From CAYFZO01 sp965226235 (GTDB lineage: Bacteria > Pseudomonadota > Gammaproteobacteria > Poriferisulfidales > Oxydemutatoraceae): 64,000 nucleotides of DNA. Made by a program: the position numbers and the translations under genes. This document shows positions 36,359-45,796 of this stretch, piece by piece. The notes beneath the pieces were generated by a model. It had not been told where the DNA came from. It worked only from the letters and a program-made list of their open reading frames with translations, and searched no databases. The stretch is from contig OZ245335.1 in the NCBI GenBank assembly GCA_965226235.1, positions 992,001 through 1,056,000 of the forward strand. Direction: 5' to 3'. Each line of letters starts with the position of its first letter. Position 1 is the first letter of the stretch.

Positions 36359-36681
36359 TACTTCGGTTTGCGGTCGAGCTCCGCCTGGGCGAAAAAAGCC
36401 GCCGCCTTTTTAAGAATCTCGTTGGCGCGCTTTAGCTCGCGAATTTCGCGCTCCAGTTCTTTCACCTTCTGAGCCTGATTCGTCGTCACTCCAGGCTTTG
36501 TGCCGGAATCAACTTCTATCTTGTTGATCCATCTTCGCAAGGTTTCGGAAGTACACCCAATCTTTGTGGCAACAGACTGCGTGGCAGCCCATCTTGATGT
36601 ATGTTCATGTTCAGTGGTTAATACCAACCGAACCGCACGTTCCCGTACTTCGGGGGATATCCAGGTTTTTTGTTCATTGAC
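36358..36681 (-). CDS. IS3-family transposase OrfA
   Basis: A 107-residue helix-turn-helix protein (SPEVRERAVRLVL, then TSETLRRWINKIE) with a C-terminal leucine-zipper-like coiled coil (ELEREIRELKRANEILKKA), the usual OrfA. From a GTG start at 36681 it is intact. Its stop overlaps the orfB ATG (TAATG). The longer frame to 36810 leaves the element and is not real. Confidence 0.8.
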   Translation of the reverse strand, partial: VNEQKTWISPEVRERAVRLVLTTEHEHTSRWAATQSVATKIGCTSETLRRWINKIEVDSGTKPGVTTNQAQKVKELEREIRELKRANEILKKAAAFFAQAELDRKPK

Positions 36682-36749
36682 TGATCCTCTCAACAAATTT
36701 AGTCTCCGATGAGTCCGGGGCGGACCACCCCTCCTGAAATCAATAACCT

Positions 36750-36801
36750 CACACCCTGCCAAATGCTCGCCCAGCACCTGCCTCGTTTGTCCCATATGTG
36801 G
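36750..36801 (+). repeat. IS481-like element 3' end remnant (copy A)
   Basis: The sequence from CACACCCTG to TGTCCCATATGTGG corresponds to the last codons and terminal repeat of the IS481-like transposase at 38859-38910, with several substitutions. It directly precedes sulfotransferase copy 1, just as the complete element precedes copy 2. Confidence 0.75.
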
Positions 36802-36892
36802 CAACCTCATACATCAGGGGCAAGGTCAGCAGTAACCACTGTATAATCTGCAATGCCCATTGACCCCCCGGCCTCGTGCCTGAAACAATCCG

Positions 36893-37540
36893 ATGATCTG
36901 TCACGCGATAAACTGTATCTACGTTGCCGTCCCAAGAACCGGATCATTGAGCGTGAAACATACGCTCTCACACGCCTTGAGCAAAAGAATAAGCAAAATA
37001 AAGATGATAAGCACTACCCCAAAGATTCTGAAAAACATCTTGCAGAGTCCCGACAGGTTCGACAGAAACTGCCATGACAACATCACACGGATTGCATCTG
37101 TAATATCGCCGCAACAGTTCACGGAGTATTTCAAATTCGGTTTCGTCAGAAACCCCTGGGACCGGACAGTATCGCTTTACGAGCGAAAGAAGAAACGAGT
37201 TCTTGCTCAGAAGAAAGAGACTTCCTTCGAGGAGTTCGTCGAGTCGGCAAAGTACGCCAGTAGCACCTGCATTCGTTCGCAGTTCAATCGCTACCAACTC
37301 GACTGGTTCCTGGACTATGGAGGCAACATAAGGGTTGATTTCATCGGCAGGTATGAACGACTGGAGGAAGACTGGGCAACGATAGCAAGGAAACTCGGCA
37401 TTGATACGCCGCTTCTCCATGAAAACGAAAGCGTGGGAAGACGCCATTACACCGAGTACTATGACCGGAAAACAAAAGACATCATCGCCACTCGGTTTGC
37501 TGTCGATATCGATTATTTCGAATACGAATTCGGGAAGTAG
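36893..37540 (+). CDS. Sulfotransferase family protein, copy 1
   Basis: A 215-residue protein like family-2 (carbohydrate) sulfotransferases that use PAPS. The 5'-phosphosulfate loop would be VAVPRTGSLSVKHTL near residue 12 and the 3'-phosphate motif FVRNPWDRTVSLYE around residue 85; FIGRYERLEEDW and the HYTEYYD segment near the C-terminus are also typical of the family. The N-terminal loop differs from the common PKTGT form. It is flanked by IS481-derived and batD-derived fragments. Substrate unknown; a polysaccharide or Nod-factor-like glycan is only a guess. Confidence 0.72.
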   Translation: MICHAINCIYVAVPRTGSLSVKHTLSHALSKRISKIKMISTTPKILKNILQSPDRFDRNCHDNITRIASVISPQQFTEYFKFGFVRNPWDRTVSLYERKKKRVLAQKKETSFEEFVESAKYASSTCIRSQFNRYQLDWFLDYGGNIRVDFIGRYERLEEDWATIARKLGIDTPLLHENESVGRRHYTEYYDRKTKDIIATRFAVDIDYFEYEFGK

Positions 37541-37567
37541 GCGACAGGATCAGGCATTGAGACGTCG

Positions 37568-37815
37568 CGTACACTTCGTAAGTCCTGCCACCTCGCTGTT
37601 TCCGATACTTTCGAGCTTCTCCAAGGCTTTCTACAACCGCCTTGCTGTCGCTACGCGGCGGTGAAACCGAGCCCCTCAGGCTATGTTCCATGAACACCGT
37701 CAAAGTGAACAAAACCTGCTGCCGCACGTAGGGATCGGTAGGCAGTGCGCCCCATCCGGCGATGCGATCTGGAACCTGACCCTGAACTCTTCACTGACAT
37801 CAGCCACCGTACAAT
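37568..37815 (-). pseudogene. Duplicated batD fragment with internal deletion
   Basis: Bases 37568-37743 match 40808-40983 and about 37747-37815 match the region from 41253 in intact batD, with roughly 270 bases missing between them. The 3' half of batD is also absent, and the 5' end is cut where the IS481-like element begins. It encodes short recognisable pieces (QQVLFTLTVFMEHSLRGS, IASPDGAH) and is not functional. The 37541-37946 stretch holds nothing else except the IS left end. Confidence 0.85.
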
Positions 37816-37831
37816 CTGTATGAGTTCGGAA

Positions 37832-38910
37832 ACAAATGGGACAGATGGTCTGATGTAAAAAGGGAGCCGACATGTTGATGCAACACATCGGCTTCCGCGT
37901 GTGAGGTTTCTATAAAATCGCCTCTTTAAGCAATCAACAGGAGGCGATGATGAGCACGAATGCCCGGCAGAAACTCGACGCACTTGGATTCTGGAACAAA
38001 CACGGCCTGAATGCTACCAGTGACGCATACAAGGTGAGCCGCTCGACGCTGTACCGCTGGCGCAAGTCTCACTGTGAAGGCGGCATAAGCGGCCTGCATG
38101 ACCGCAGCCGAGCACCACGGCAGCGCCACCGTCGCAGTTGGCCGCCGGCACTACGCGTTGAAATACGCCGGCTGCGAACGGTTTTCCCGAACCTGGGAAA
38201 GGACAAGCTACACGTACTACTGCAGCCATGGAGCGCGCACCACGGGCTCGCGGGCTGGTGTGTCCCAGTGCGAGTACGATCGGGCGCTTAATCGCCGACA
38301 CCCCGGACAGGATGCGTCTGGTGCCAACCCGTCTAACCCCCAAAGGCAAGATCAAACCGTTACGCCGCCAACGTTTCAAGCAACGGCTGGGCAACGGCTT
38401 CTGCGCGGATTACCCGAGGCACTGCGTCGCGTTCGATACGGTGGTGTGTTTCGTCGGACGCACCCGTCGCTACCTGCTCACTGCCACCGATCACGCCAGC
38501 CGCTTTGCCCTGGCGATCGCGGTTTCCCGTCACGACAGCCAGCACGCCGCACGCTTCGCGGCATTGGTCAAAACCCTGTTTCCGAGGCGCATCAAGCAGA
38601 TACTCACGAACAATGGTAGCGAGTTCCAAGGCGCCTTTGCCGACCATGCCCGAGCGCAGGGATGCGCCACTGCCATACCTACCCGAGAAGCCCGAAAATG
38701 AACGCCTTCAACGAGCGTTTCAGCCGCACTGTGCAGGAAGACTTTGTTGATTATGAAGAAGACCTTCTGGCCGAGGATCTACGGGCGTTCAACCAGCATC
38801 TGCCGGACTACCTCGACCGCTATAATGGCCAACGACCACACCGAGGAATCGGCAACCGCACACCCTGTCAAATGCTCGCTCAATATCTGCCTCGTTTGTC
38901 CCATATGTAG
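37832..38910 (+). mobile_element. IS481-like insertion sequence, degenerate
   Basis: Ends share ACAWATGGGACA in inverted orientation (37832-37843 and 38897-38908). The body is one transposase reading direction broken by two frameshifts. Two further copies of the right-end sequence TGTCCCATATGTGG occur at 36788 and 56235. Confidence 0.7.
37947..38910 (+). pseudogene. IS481-family (rve-type) transposase, two frameshifts
   Basis: The N-terminal helix-turn-helix (ATSDAYKVSRSTLYRWRK) is in one frame to about 38230; SASTIGRLIADTPDRMR and the integrase-core CVAFDTVVCFVGRTRRYL and ILTNNGSEFQGAF are in a second frame to about 38660; HTYPRSPKMNAFNERFSRTVQEDF to PRLSHM finish in a third. A complete protein would be about 320 residues. 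The acidic DDE positions look retained, but the reading frame is not. Confidence 0.85.
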
Positions 38911-38992
38911 TGGACCCATACATTGGTTTGCCTATTGGCTTCATACACTTGTACAATGTGCGGTTGCCTTGCGGCATCACACCTGAAACGAT

Positions 38993-39694
38993 TTGATGAT
39001 CTATTACAAGATAAAATGTATCTTCGTTGCCGTCCCATGCACCGCGTCATCCAGCATAAGATGGACACTCCGTCACGCCTCGACAGAGAAAGGAAAAACA
39101 GGCAAATCGAAAATGATCCGTGTCTTACCGAATATGTGGCAGCCTCTAAGCAATTTCCATGACGAAATCCGCAAAAACCGCTACCATGACAGCATCGCGG
39201 GGATTAAATTCAGGACATCGTCGGAAAGGTTCACGGAGTATTTCAAATTTGGTTTCGTCAGAAACCCCTGGGACCGGACAGTATCGCTTTACGAGCGAAA
39301 GAAGGAACGAGAAAAGGAACGAGAAAAAAATAAGAACAGCAGGCGACCCTTTCCTGCTCAGAAGAAAGAGACTTCCTTCGAGGAGTTCGTCGAGTCGGCA
39401 AAGTACGCCAGTAGCACCTGCGTTCATTCGCAACTCAATCGCTACCAGCTCGACTGGTTCCTGAACTACCAGGGCGACATCCTCGTCGATTTCATCGGCA
39501 GGTATGAACGACTGGAGGAAGACTGGGCAACGGTAACAAGGAAGCTCGGCATCGATACGCCGCTTCGCCAGCCAAAAGCAAGCAAAGGAAGACGACGCCA
39601 TTACACCGAGTATTACAACCAGAAAACAAAGGACATCATAGCCGCCCGGTTTGCCGTCGATATCGATTATTTCGAATACGAATTCGGGAAATAA
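38993..39694 (+). CDS. Sulfotransferase family protein, copy 2
   Basis: A 233-residue homologue of copy 1: the C-terminal two thirds are very similar, including FVRNPWDRTVSLYE, KKETSFEEFVESAKYASSTC and FIGRYERLEEDW. The N-terminal PAPS loop is divergent (VAVPCTASSSIRWTL, Lys/Arg replaced by Cys). A basic-acidic insert (EREKEREKNKNSRR, about residues 104-117) is absent from copy 1. It ends 55 bases before the convergent batD stop. Whether both are active is unclear. Confidence 0.72.
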   Translation: MMIYYKIKCIFVAVPCTASSSIRWTLRHASTEKGKTGKSKMIRVLPNMWQPLSNFHDEIRKNRYHDSIAGIKFRTSSERFTEYFKFGFVRNPWDRTVSLYERKKEREKEREKNKNSRRPFPAQKKETSFEEFVESAKYASSTCVHSQLNRYQLDWFLNYQGDILVDFIGRYERLEEDWATVTRKLGIDTPLRQPKASKGRRRHYTEYYNQKTKDIIAARFAVDIDYFEYEFGK

Positions 39695-39749
39695 GCGCGG
39701 TCTCTGGGTCAAGAAACGAATCGGCAAGCGGCCATGCCCGGCATGGAAA

Positions 39750-41426
39750 TCACAGTTTGTGCAAGGGCTGCAGTCCGGGGGCGTGGTCCTTGCCCGGTTC
39801 AACGCTAACCGAGTCCTGCCGATCAAAGCTCTCCCACAATGCCTCACCCTGCCACCCGGAACCGGAGGTGCCGTACAGTGCCCGGTTCAACCCTCTGACG
39901 TGCTGTTCGAACTCACCGCCACAACGTCTGCCAATTTCGCTGACTGACGCAGGCGGGCGATCCGGCCATACCAGTGCGGACCAACGTAGTAGCCCATCCT
40001 TCGCCTGGGTAGCGTCGTTTTTCTGGCAAGCCTGACGCAACGCCTTCCTGATCTTCCTGATGCTGCTTCTACGCTCTTGCATGATCCGGAGCCCCTGATA
40101 GAACCTGCTCCTGCCCAGCAGGATGATCCCGGTCACCAGCCAGCCGGATAGAAAAACCATGCTGACCCAAAACCATGCGTTGCCCCTCGCGGCTGCCGTT
40201 TCAGAAGAGTCAGCCTCCAGCTCAAGGACGCTGGAGGTCGATGCTTCCGGCTTGTCCACCACCAACGACCCGAAAGCAGCTTCGCCAACCGTGACTGTTT
40301 TATCCGGCAGTTCGGCAAATTCCAGGGTGTCGGTCCTGGTATTCCACCAAGGGAGCTTAAACCCGGGTACCGTGTAAGTGCCGGGCTGTGCGGGAATCAG
40401 CACTACCGACTGTTCGACTACCCCAGTGATGGCGGTAGCCATGGGCAGATTCTTGAAATTAGCCGGCTCGGTATAAATTCTGAAACCGTCGACATCAACC
40501 GGATCCAGTTCCGGCAACTGCCTCACAAACAAGCCCTTTGCCCGCAGCTTCAGGCTTCTTGTAACCGGATCTCCAGCCTGCCAGGACGACAGGTCGGATG
40601 GCCACTTCTCTTCAAGAATCAGTTGCTCCGCTGGCAGCCATAATTTTCCAGGAAACGACGGCGGTATCTGCCTGACGTTCAAAGGCAGCGACCGGGATTT
40701 CCGTTGCACCGAGTAACTCCTGCCCCCTCGAACGTACGACCCGGTGAGGGAAACCGGCTGGATCTGCATCCTGCCACTGGCCTGAGGATAAATCAGGTAC
40801 TTCCTTTCGTACACTTCGTAAGTCTTGCCACCTCGCTGTTTCCGATACTTTCGCGCTTCTCCAAGGCTTTCTACAACCGCCTTGCTGTCGCTCTGCGGCG
40901 GTGAAACCGAGCCCCTCAGGCTATGTTTCATGAACACCGTCAAAGTGAACAAAACCTGCTGCTGCACGTAGGGATCGGTAGGCGTAGCCTTCACCTCGAC
41001 AAAAAAATCCTTGGGGCTGGCGGCCCTGCCTCTGGCCTTCGGGGAGGCTTGCGCCAGGATGAACGCCTCTTCGCTTCGCACCGCACCGGACTTGAGGGGA
41101 GGAGGCTCCAACCTGCCTGCACGCCCGTGTTGCGAATATAGCTCCCGCTCGTTCACGACGTAACCAACCCCGTTTGCGTGGCTTGATCCAGGCCTCTCAT
41201 CTCCCTGGCGAGCCTGGAGCTTCTCCCGCGAACCTTCCCGGTTCGGGAAACGCGCCCCATCCGGCGATGCGATCGGGAACCTGGCTTTGAACTCTTCACC
41301 GACATCAGCCACCGTACGATCAGAAACGATCGCGGTATCGCTGCCAGCGGCTGTGACAACCTGGGTGAGCGCAAGCAACACAGCAAGGCAGCACGCCAGC
41401 AAAGCAACGCCGTTCCTTATCACCAT
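39750..41426 (-). CDS. batD: BatD-like membrane protein
   Basis: A 558-residue protein with a signal peptide (VALLACCLAVLLALTQVVTA), Ig-like repeats with VPGFKLPWW and IYTEPANFKN segments typical of BatD, and one C-terminal membrane helix (WFWVSMVFLSGWLVTGIILLG) before a cytoplasmic tail. BatD works with VWA proteins BatA/BatB and MoxR in envelope-stress or aerotolerance functions that remain poorly defined. Between the signal and the first Ig-like domain lies an unusual low-similarity, Arg/Gly-rich segment (about residues 55-140), the part missing in the duplicated fragment at 37568. Confidence 0.85.
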   Translation of the reverse strand: MVIRNGVALLACCLAVLLALTQVVTAAGSDTAIVSDRTVADVGEEFKARFPIASPDGARFPNREGSREKLQARQGDERPGSSHANGVGYVVNERELYSQHGRAGRLEPPPLKSGAVRSEEAFILAQASPKARGRAASPKDFFVEVKATPTDPYVQQQVLFTLTVFMKHSLRGSVSPPQSDSKAVVESLGEARKYRKQRGGKTYEVYERKYLIYPQASGRMQIQPVSLTGSYVRGGRSYSVQRKSRSLPLNVRQIPPSFPGKLWLPAEQLILEEKWPSDLSSWQAGDPVTRSLKLRAKGLFVRQLPELDPVDVDGFRIYTEPANFKNLPMATAITGVVEQSVVLIPAQPGTYTVPGFKLPWWNTRTDTLEFAELPDKTVTVGEAAFGSLVVDKPEASTSSVLELEADSSETAAARGNAWFWVSMVFLSGWLVTGIILLGRSRFYQGLRIMQERRSSIRKIRKALRQACQKNDATQAKDGLLRWSALVWPDRPPASVSEIGRRCGGEFEQHVRGLNRALYGTSGSGWQGEALWESFDRQDSVSVEPGKDHAPGLQPLHKL

Positions 41427-43213
41427 GGCTTCTCCTCGGAGCCGAGGGGATTTTTCTTCTTGCGGCCAAGGTATTCCAGCTTGCGCTTGAGCAAGGGGCC
41501 GAGGGTGTCATCCACGCTCTTCAGCCACTGTTCTATTGCCTGGTCCTGCTCGGTCAAGGTTTCCGATGGAAAAGGATCTTCTGCGCCGTCATCGGCGCTG
41601 GTGTCGCCGTCCTTGCTTTCTCCATTTTCTTCTCCTTCCGCTTCAGCGGTTTCGCTCTCGCCGTCGCCTTGATCGCCTGCATCCTCGTCGCCCGTGGGGG
41701 CGTTATCATCTTCGCCTCCCTGCGCCGGCTCGTTCTCACTGCCCTGCGATGGATCTTGCTGACCTTCGCCGCGGGCTGAAGACTGGCCATCCGACTCCTC
41801 ACCTTCTTCTCCGTCACCTTGCTGTGCCTTCTGCGTCATCATCTGCTCGATAAATTTTCTGACCGTCTCCATGTTATAGGTCGCATCCTCCATCCCCGGA
41901 TCCATTTCAAGCGCGTGACGATAGGCTTCGACGGCTTCCTGCAGCTTGCCGGTTCCAACCAGCGAGTTGCCCCTGTTGTACCAGTTGACAGCACCGTCCA
42001 GGGGATCCAACGTCTCTATGGCGCCGGCAAAATCACCGCTTCGGTGTTGGGCCACTGCTTTCCATTCACGATCTTCGAATAACTCTGCAGCACGATCTGC
42101 CTCCCCCTTCTCCAGGGCACGCGTGGCCTGCTGATCAGAACGCAGCCACAGGCTATCCCAGTCAAGCGCGTACGCCGGACCCGGTTGCATCCATACCGCG
42201 CACACAGCGACCACCAATACCCCGCGCCTGAACCCGGGCAATGCAATCAGCAGCAACAGCAGCAGCAGCCACGGGCCCTCTTCGCGCCATTTATCGGTCA
42301 TCGCCTCCCGCTCTGTCGCGCCTTCGCCCGACGACTCACGAGACTCGAGCCACTGTGTCAGCTTTTGCACATCGCTGCTGCCAAACGCATCGAATGGAAC
42401 GTAAGCACCGCCTCCAGCCTGCGCAACTTCAGCCAAAACCTCGCCGGCAAGCTGTGGAATGACTACTTCACCGTCGTAGCTCAAAAAATCTCCGGAAGAC
42501 AGAGATATCGGCCCTCCAACTTCCGTGCCAATCCCCATCACCGATACCGTGTATCCCGCGTCGTTAAGCCTGCCTGCCTGCGTGAGCACGCTCGCATCGG
42601 CATAATCCGTGACCAGCAGCACATCGCCGTGCTCTGCCTTGACCCTTTGCAGTAACGAAAAAGCTTCCTGCAAGCCAAGGTCGGCGCGGCTACCCTGGCT
42701 TGGCATCAGACCGGTATCCAGCGACCGCAGGTAAAGCTCGATCGCCGCATAGTCGTCAGTGATCGGAACAATGGTGAAGGCATCGCGCGCATAAACAACC
42801 AGACCAGCCTGCCCGTGTGCACGCCGGGCAAGCAAGTCGCTGACCTTGAACCTGGCCTGCGACAGGCGATTCGGCTTGACGTCCACCGCCCTCATCGACA
42901 ACGACAAATCGAACACCACGACCACCGCTGCGTCATCACGCATTACCGGTTGCGGCAAGCGCTCCCAGACTGGACCGGCGAGCGCGGTAATCGCGAGCGC
43001 ACCAGCCAATCCTGACAGAAGAACGAAGTCCCTGCGCCTCACGTCCACCCCCTGCCCAAGTAACATGAAGGGCAATAGGCACAAGTCGCATACCCTTTCC
43101 CAACTTCGGTCGAACCTTCGCTGGTGGGCCAACAACCACAGCAGGCCAGCCAGCGGAAGCAATGCAGCAAACCACCACGGACGAAGAAAAAACAGATCGT
43201 TCAGAAAATTCAT
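41420..43213 (-). CDS. batB: BatB-BatC type VWA/TPR fusion protein
   Basis: About 597 residues from the ATG at 43213. Order: two N-terminal membrane helices, a von Willebrand A domain with MIDAS start VVFDLSLSM, another hydrophobic pair (about 300-345), a TPR motif (WYNRGNSLVGTGKLQEAVEAY) and a long acidic Glu/Asp/Gly/Ser-rich disordered tail. In other bacteria BatB and BatC are often separate; this is a fusion. The ATG overlaps the batA stop (ATGA), so the longer upstream frame is discarded. It overlaps batD by seven bases. Confidence 0.88.
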   Translation of the reverse strand: MNFLNDLFFLRPWWFAALLPLAGLLWLLAHQRRFDRSWERVCDLCLLPFMLLGQGVDVRRRDFVLLSGLAGALAITALAGPVWERLPQPVMRDDAAVVVVFDLSLSMRAVDVKPNRLSQARFKVSDLLARRAHGQAGLVVYARDAFTIVPITDDYAAIELYLRSLDTGLMPSQGSRADLGLQEAFSLLQRVKAEHGDVLLVTDYADASVLTQAGRLNDAGYTVSVMGIGTEVGGPISLSSGDFLSYDGEVVIPQLAGEVLAEVAQAGGGAYVPFDAFGSSDVQKLTQWLESRESSGEGATEREAMTDKWREEGPWLLLLLLLIALPGFRRGVLVVAVCAVWMQPGPAYALDWDSLWLRSDQQATRALEKGEADRAAELFEDREWKAVAQHRSGDFAGAIETLDPLDGAVNWYNRGNSLVGTGKLQEAVEAYRHALEMDPGMEDATYNMETVRKFIEQMMTQKAQQGDGEEGEESDGQSSARGEGQQDPSQGSENEPAQGGEDDNAPTGDEDAGDQGDGESETAEAEGEENGESKDGDTSADDGAEDPFPSETLTEQDQAIEQWLKSVDDTLGPLLKRKLEYLGRKKKNPLGSEEKPW

Positions 43214-44208
43214 GTTGCGAACCGGCGTCCGGAGAAATACCGTAACAGCAGCAGCAATACTGCTACCAGCAGAGACGCCGTCAATGGCCATGGGTACAAA
43301 GCCGTTTTCGTCCGAAACAACTCCGGGGCGCGTTCGATCACCTCAAGTTTGTCGAGCAAGGCATAAATCTGCCTCAACTCAGCAGTGTCTCTCGCGCGAA
43401 AGTAGCGCCCGCCGGTTTTTTTCGCCACCTCGCGCAGGGTCTCCTCGTCGAATTCCCTGCCCAAACCAGCCCCCCAAAACCCCAGTTTTCTCGCGGTCGC
43501 GGCATCGGAGCCGATACCAATCGTGTAGATTTTCATACCTTCCTGCGCGGCAAGCTCAGCAGCGGTTTTCGGATCAAGACTACCCGCGTTGTTGACGCCG
43601 TCAGTCAACAGGATCAAAACCCGGTTGCTCTGGTCGTATTGTCGCAAGCGCTTGAGCGCGAGGCCAATCGCGTCACCGATTGCCGTGTTGCTCTCTTCGG
43701 CCAACCCGATGAACGTGTCGCGAAGCATCTCGTTTACCGACTTGAGGTCAAAACTCAATGGCATCTGCAGATACGGAGACCCGCCGAATACGATCAGTCC
43801 GACCCGGTCGCCCTCCCGGCGCTTGATAAAGTCGCTCGCCACTGCTTTGGCAGCATGGATGCGCGACACCAGTTTCCTGTTGACAGCGAAATCCTTCTCT
43901 TTCATGCTCCCCGATATGTCTATGGCAAGCATCAGATCCCGCCCGCTAATGGGTAGCTGCGAGAACTCGCCAAGCCACTGCGGACGAGCCGCAGCCAAAA
44001 TCAGAAAACTCCACGCGAGCACCGCAAGCCACAGCGGCAACCGCCTGGGAAAGAACCGCCGCCGGTGACGAGCCGACTGCGCAAAGTCATCGGCAAACGG
44101 CACCCGCAGTGCTGCTTGTTCATTCGCCTGCGCCGGCTTCAACAAAAACCGTGCAAATAACGGCAGCGGTAGCAACGAAAATACCCACAGCCACTCGAAG
44201 TGAATCAT
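43210..44208 (-). CDS. batA: BatA-like VWA membrane protein
   Basis: About 332 residues with two N-terminal membrane segments (FEWLWVFSLLPLPLFARFLL, LPLWLAVLAWSFLILAAA), a VWA domain with MIDAS DISGSMKEKD and a C-terminal membrane helix (SLLVAVLLLLLRYF). Probable partner of BatB and MoxR. The ATG at 44208 overlaps the upstream gene's stop (ATGA). Confidence 0.9.
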   Translation of the reverse strand: MIHFEWLWVFSLLPLPLFARFLLKPAQANEQAALRVPFADDFAQSARHRRRFFPRRLPLWLAVLAWSFLILAAARPQWLGEFSQLPISGRDLMLAIDISGSMKEKDFAVNRKLVSRIHAAKAVASDFIKRREGDRVGLIVFGGSPYLQMPLSFDLKSVNEMLRDTFIGLAEESNTAIGDAIGLALKRLRQYDQSNRVLILLTDGVNNAGSLDPKTAAELAAQEGMKIYTIGIGSDAATARKLGFWGAGLGREFDEETLREVAKKTGGRYFRARDTAELRQIYALLDKLEVIERAPELFRTKTALYPWPLTASLLVAVLLLLLRYFSGRRFAT

Positions 44209-44813
44209 TCTTCCCCCCCGCGGGTCACGGCCATCACCCATCCTTCGCACGCTTTCAGCAGAGCCTCACCGTCAACCGTCGCCGCCACCTGCTCGGGGCT
44301 GCGATACGGCGCATCGATCAGCACCCGCCCGATGCCCGCAGAGAACACACTTCCTGGTGTGCGTTCGTCGAGCCACTCGAGCCATGGCTCCCCGGTCAGC
44401 GCCGCCACTTCCTCGCGCGGGAAAAGTTCCATGGCAACGCGGCGCAACAGAACCGACAGCGACGATACCAACCCGTGCACATCCCGGGTCGCATCGAAGT
44501 GCCTGCGCAGTGCGGCCATCTCGTCGCGTGCAATGATACCGACACCAAGATGTGGCGGTGGATGCGGCTTGCGAAACCACCGGGTAAACAGCAGGTAGCG
44601 CCATTGCAGATAACCCAGAACCGTTGCCGCTGACAAAATCCACCACCCGGGAGCAGGCGGCCACCAGGATACCGACATGGGCATCTGCAAGTCGCGCAGA
44701 ACCTCCAGCAGACTGGACGCAGAAGCAGGCATCGTGCTCGTCGGTACCACGCCAACATCCGGCATGGATGGGGCGGTATCTAAAGCGGCCTGTGCCAGAT
44801 CCAACGACGCCAT
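44205..44813 (-). CDS. DUF4381 domain membrane protein
   Basis: A 202-residue protein with one membrane helix near residues 50-70 (PAPGWWILSAATVLGYLQW) and a cytoplasmic helical domain (VSSLSVLLRRVAMELFPREEVAALTGEPWLEWLD) characteristic of DUF4381 proteins, which regularly sit between the DUF58 and BatA genes. Biochemical role unknown. Confidence 0.85.
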   Translation of the reverse strand: MASLDLAQAALDTAPSMPDVGVVPTSTMPASASSLLEVLRDLQMPMSVSWWPPAPGWWILSAATVLGYLQWRYLLFTRWFRKPHPPPHLGVGIIARDEMAALRRHFDATRDVHGLVSSLSVLLRRVAMELFPREEVAALTGEPWLEWLDERTPGSVFSAGIGRVLIDAPYRSPEQVAATVDGEALLKACEGWVMAVTRGGEE

Positions 44814-44824
44814 ATCTGCTGGAT

Positions 44825-45793
44825 TTATCCTGACTTCCGCGCCGGAAAGGTTTGCTTCAGCACATCGAATGGAACTTCAGATGTGCAACACCGCAAAAAA
44901 CCCGAATTCGTCTTTAACGCCACCCCTTGCCAGCGTGCCATCCGTTTGAGGAAAAGCGCCTCATAGGCCCGCGCAAATTCAGCGTCGGCGGTATTGAAGC
45001 GTAGATCCCGCGAGCCGTCACTGATACGGTAGTCACCCGGTGGCGGCAACTGCTTCTCGACGGGATCGAAAACCAGGATGAAAAACACTTCGTTGTGGAC
45101 CGCCAACTGGCGCATGAGGCTCTCTCCAGCGCTATCGATGTTGCGAAAATCACTGATGAAAAATACCAGACTGCCCGGATGAACGAGTTGAGACAGGTGC
45201 GACAGGGCACGACCGGCGTAGCGCGTGCCGGACTCGGCTTCAGGAACGGCGGTTCGATCGGCCTCGGAAGGATCGATCGCGCTGCAGACGACGAGTTCAT
45301 GGAGCAAGCGCAATACGCTGGCCCTGCCGCGCTTCGGTTTCAACTCGCCGTGCGACCGCTCCGAAAACACGACCCCACCCACGCGGTCTCCTTCGTGGGT
45401 CGCGCCCCATGCGAGCAAGGCCGCGATCTCCGCGGCAACCACCGTCTTCAGCCGCCCGCGGGTAGCGAAAAACATCGGAGCGCGGCAATCTACGGACAGA
45501 AACACCGGTCTCTCCCGCTCTTCACAAAACAGCTTGGTGTGCGCCTTGCCGGTACGTGCGGTAACACGCCAATCCAGGTGCCGCATGTCATCGCCTGGCT
45601 GGTACAGACGCGACTCGTCATACTCCATCCCGCGGCCTTTCATTCGTGAACGAATGGCGTCGGACTTACGTGAGCGAACCTCTCCGTGACGCAATGACAG
45701 TTGCCTCGCGGGATAAGCAAGCTTGATCAGGGAAGCAACTGAAACCGAAAGCGCCGCTTCGGCCAAAAGCGTCTTTGCCGCCTCCGCGACCAT
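44825..45793 (-). CDS. DUF58 domain protein (MoxR-associated)
   Basis: A 322-residue cytoplasmic protein with the DUF58 signature GRGMEYDESRLYQPGDDMRHLDWRV split over residues about 53-77 and a VWA-like fold after it (VFLSVDC, VFFISDFRNID). It lies four bases after moxR. DUF58 proteins are thought to act with MoxR AAA+ ATPases in protein maturation. Confidence 0.9.
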   Translation of the reverse strand: MVAEAAKTLLAEAALSVSVASLIKLAYPARQLSLRHGEVRSRKSDAIRSRMKGRGMEYDESRLYQPGDDMRHLDWRVTARTGKAHTKLFCEERERPVFLSVDCRAPMFFATRGRLKTVVAAEIAALLAWGATHEGDRVGGVVFSERSHGELKPKRGRASVLRLLHELVVCSAIDPSEADRTAVPEAESGTRYAGRALSHLSQLVHPGSLVFFISDFRNIDSAGESLMRQLAVHNEVFFILVFDPVEKQLPPPGDYRISDGSRDLRFNTADAEFARAYEALFLKRMARWQGVALKTNSGFLRCCTSEVPFDVLKQTFPARKSG

Positions 45794-45796
45794 GGG

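Larger units (their letters stand above)
35081..36727 (-). mobile_element. Degenerate IS3-family insertion sequence
   Basis: A 1,647-bp element bounded by 26-bp inverted repeats (35081-35106 and 36702-36727) starting TGRTCCGCC and sharing CGGACTCATCGGAGAC, with two mismatches. It has an orfA and a damaged orfB on the minus strand. Removing the 343-bp secondary insert gives about 1.3 kb, normal for IS3 elements. No clear 3-4 bp target duplication is visible. Confidence 0.85.

Noticed and set aside
35078..36730. Target-site duplication for the IS3 element
   Set aside because: Flanks GCC (left) and CCC (right) do not match over 3 bases, so no duplication is claimed.
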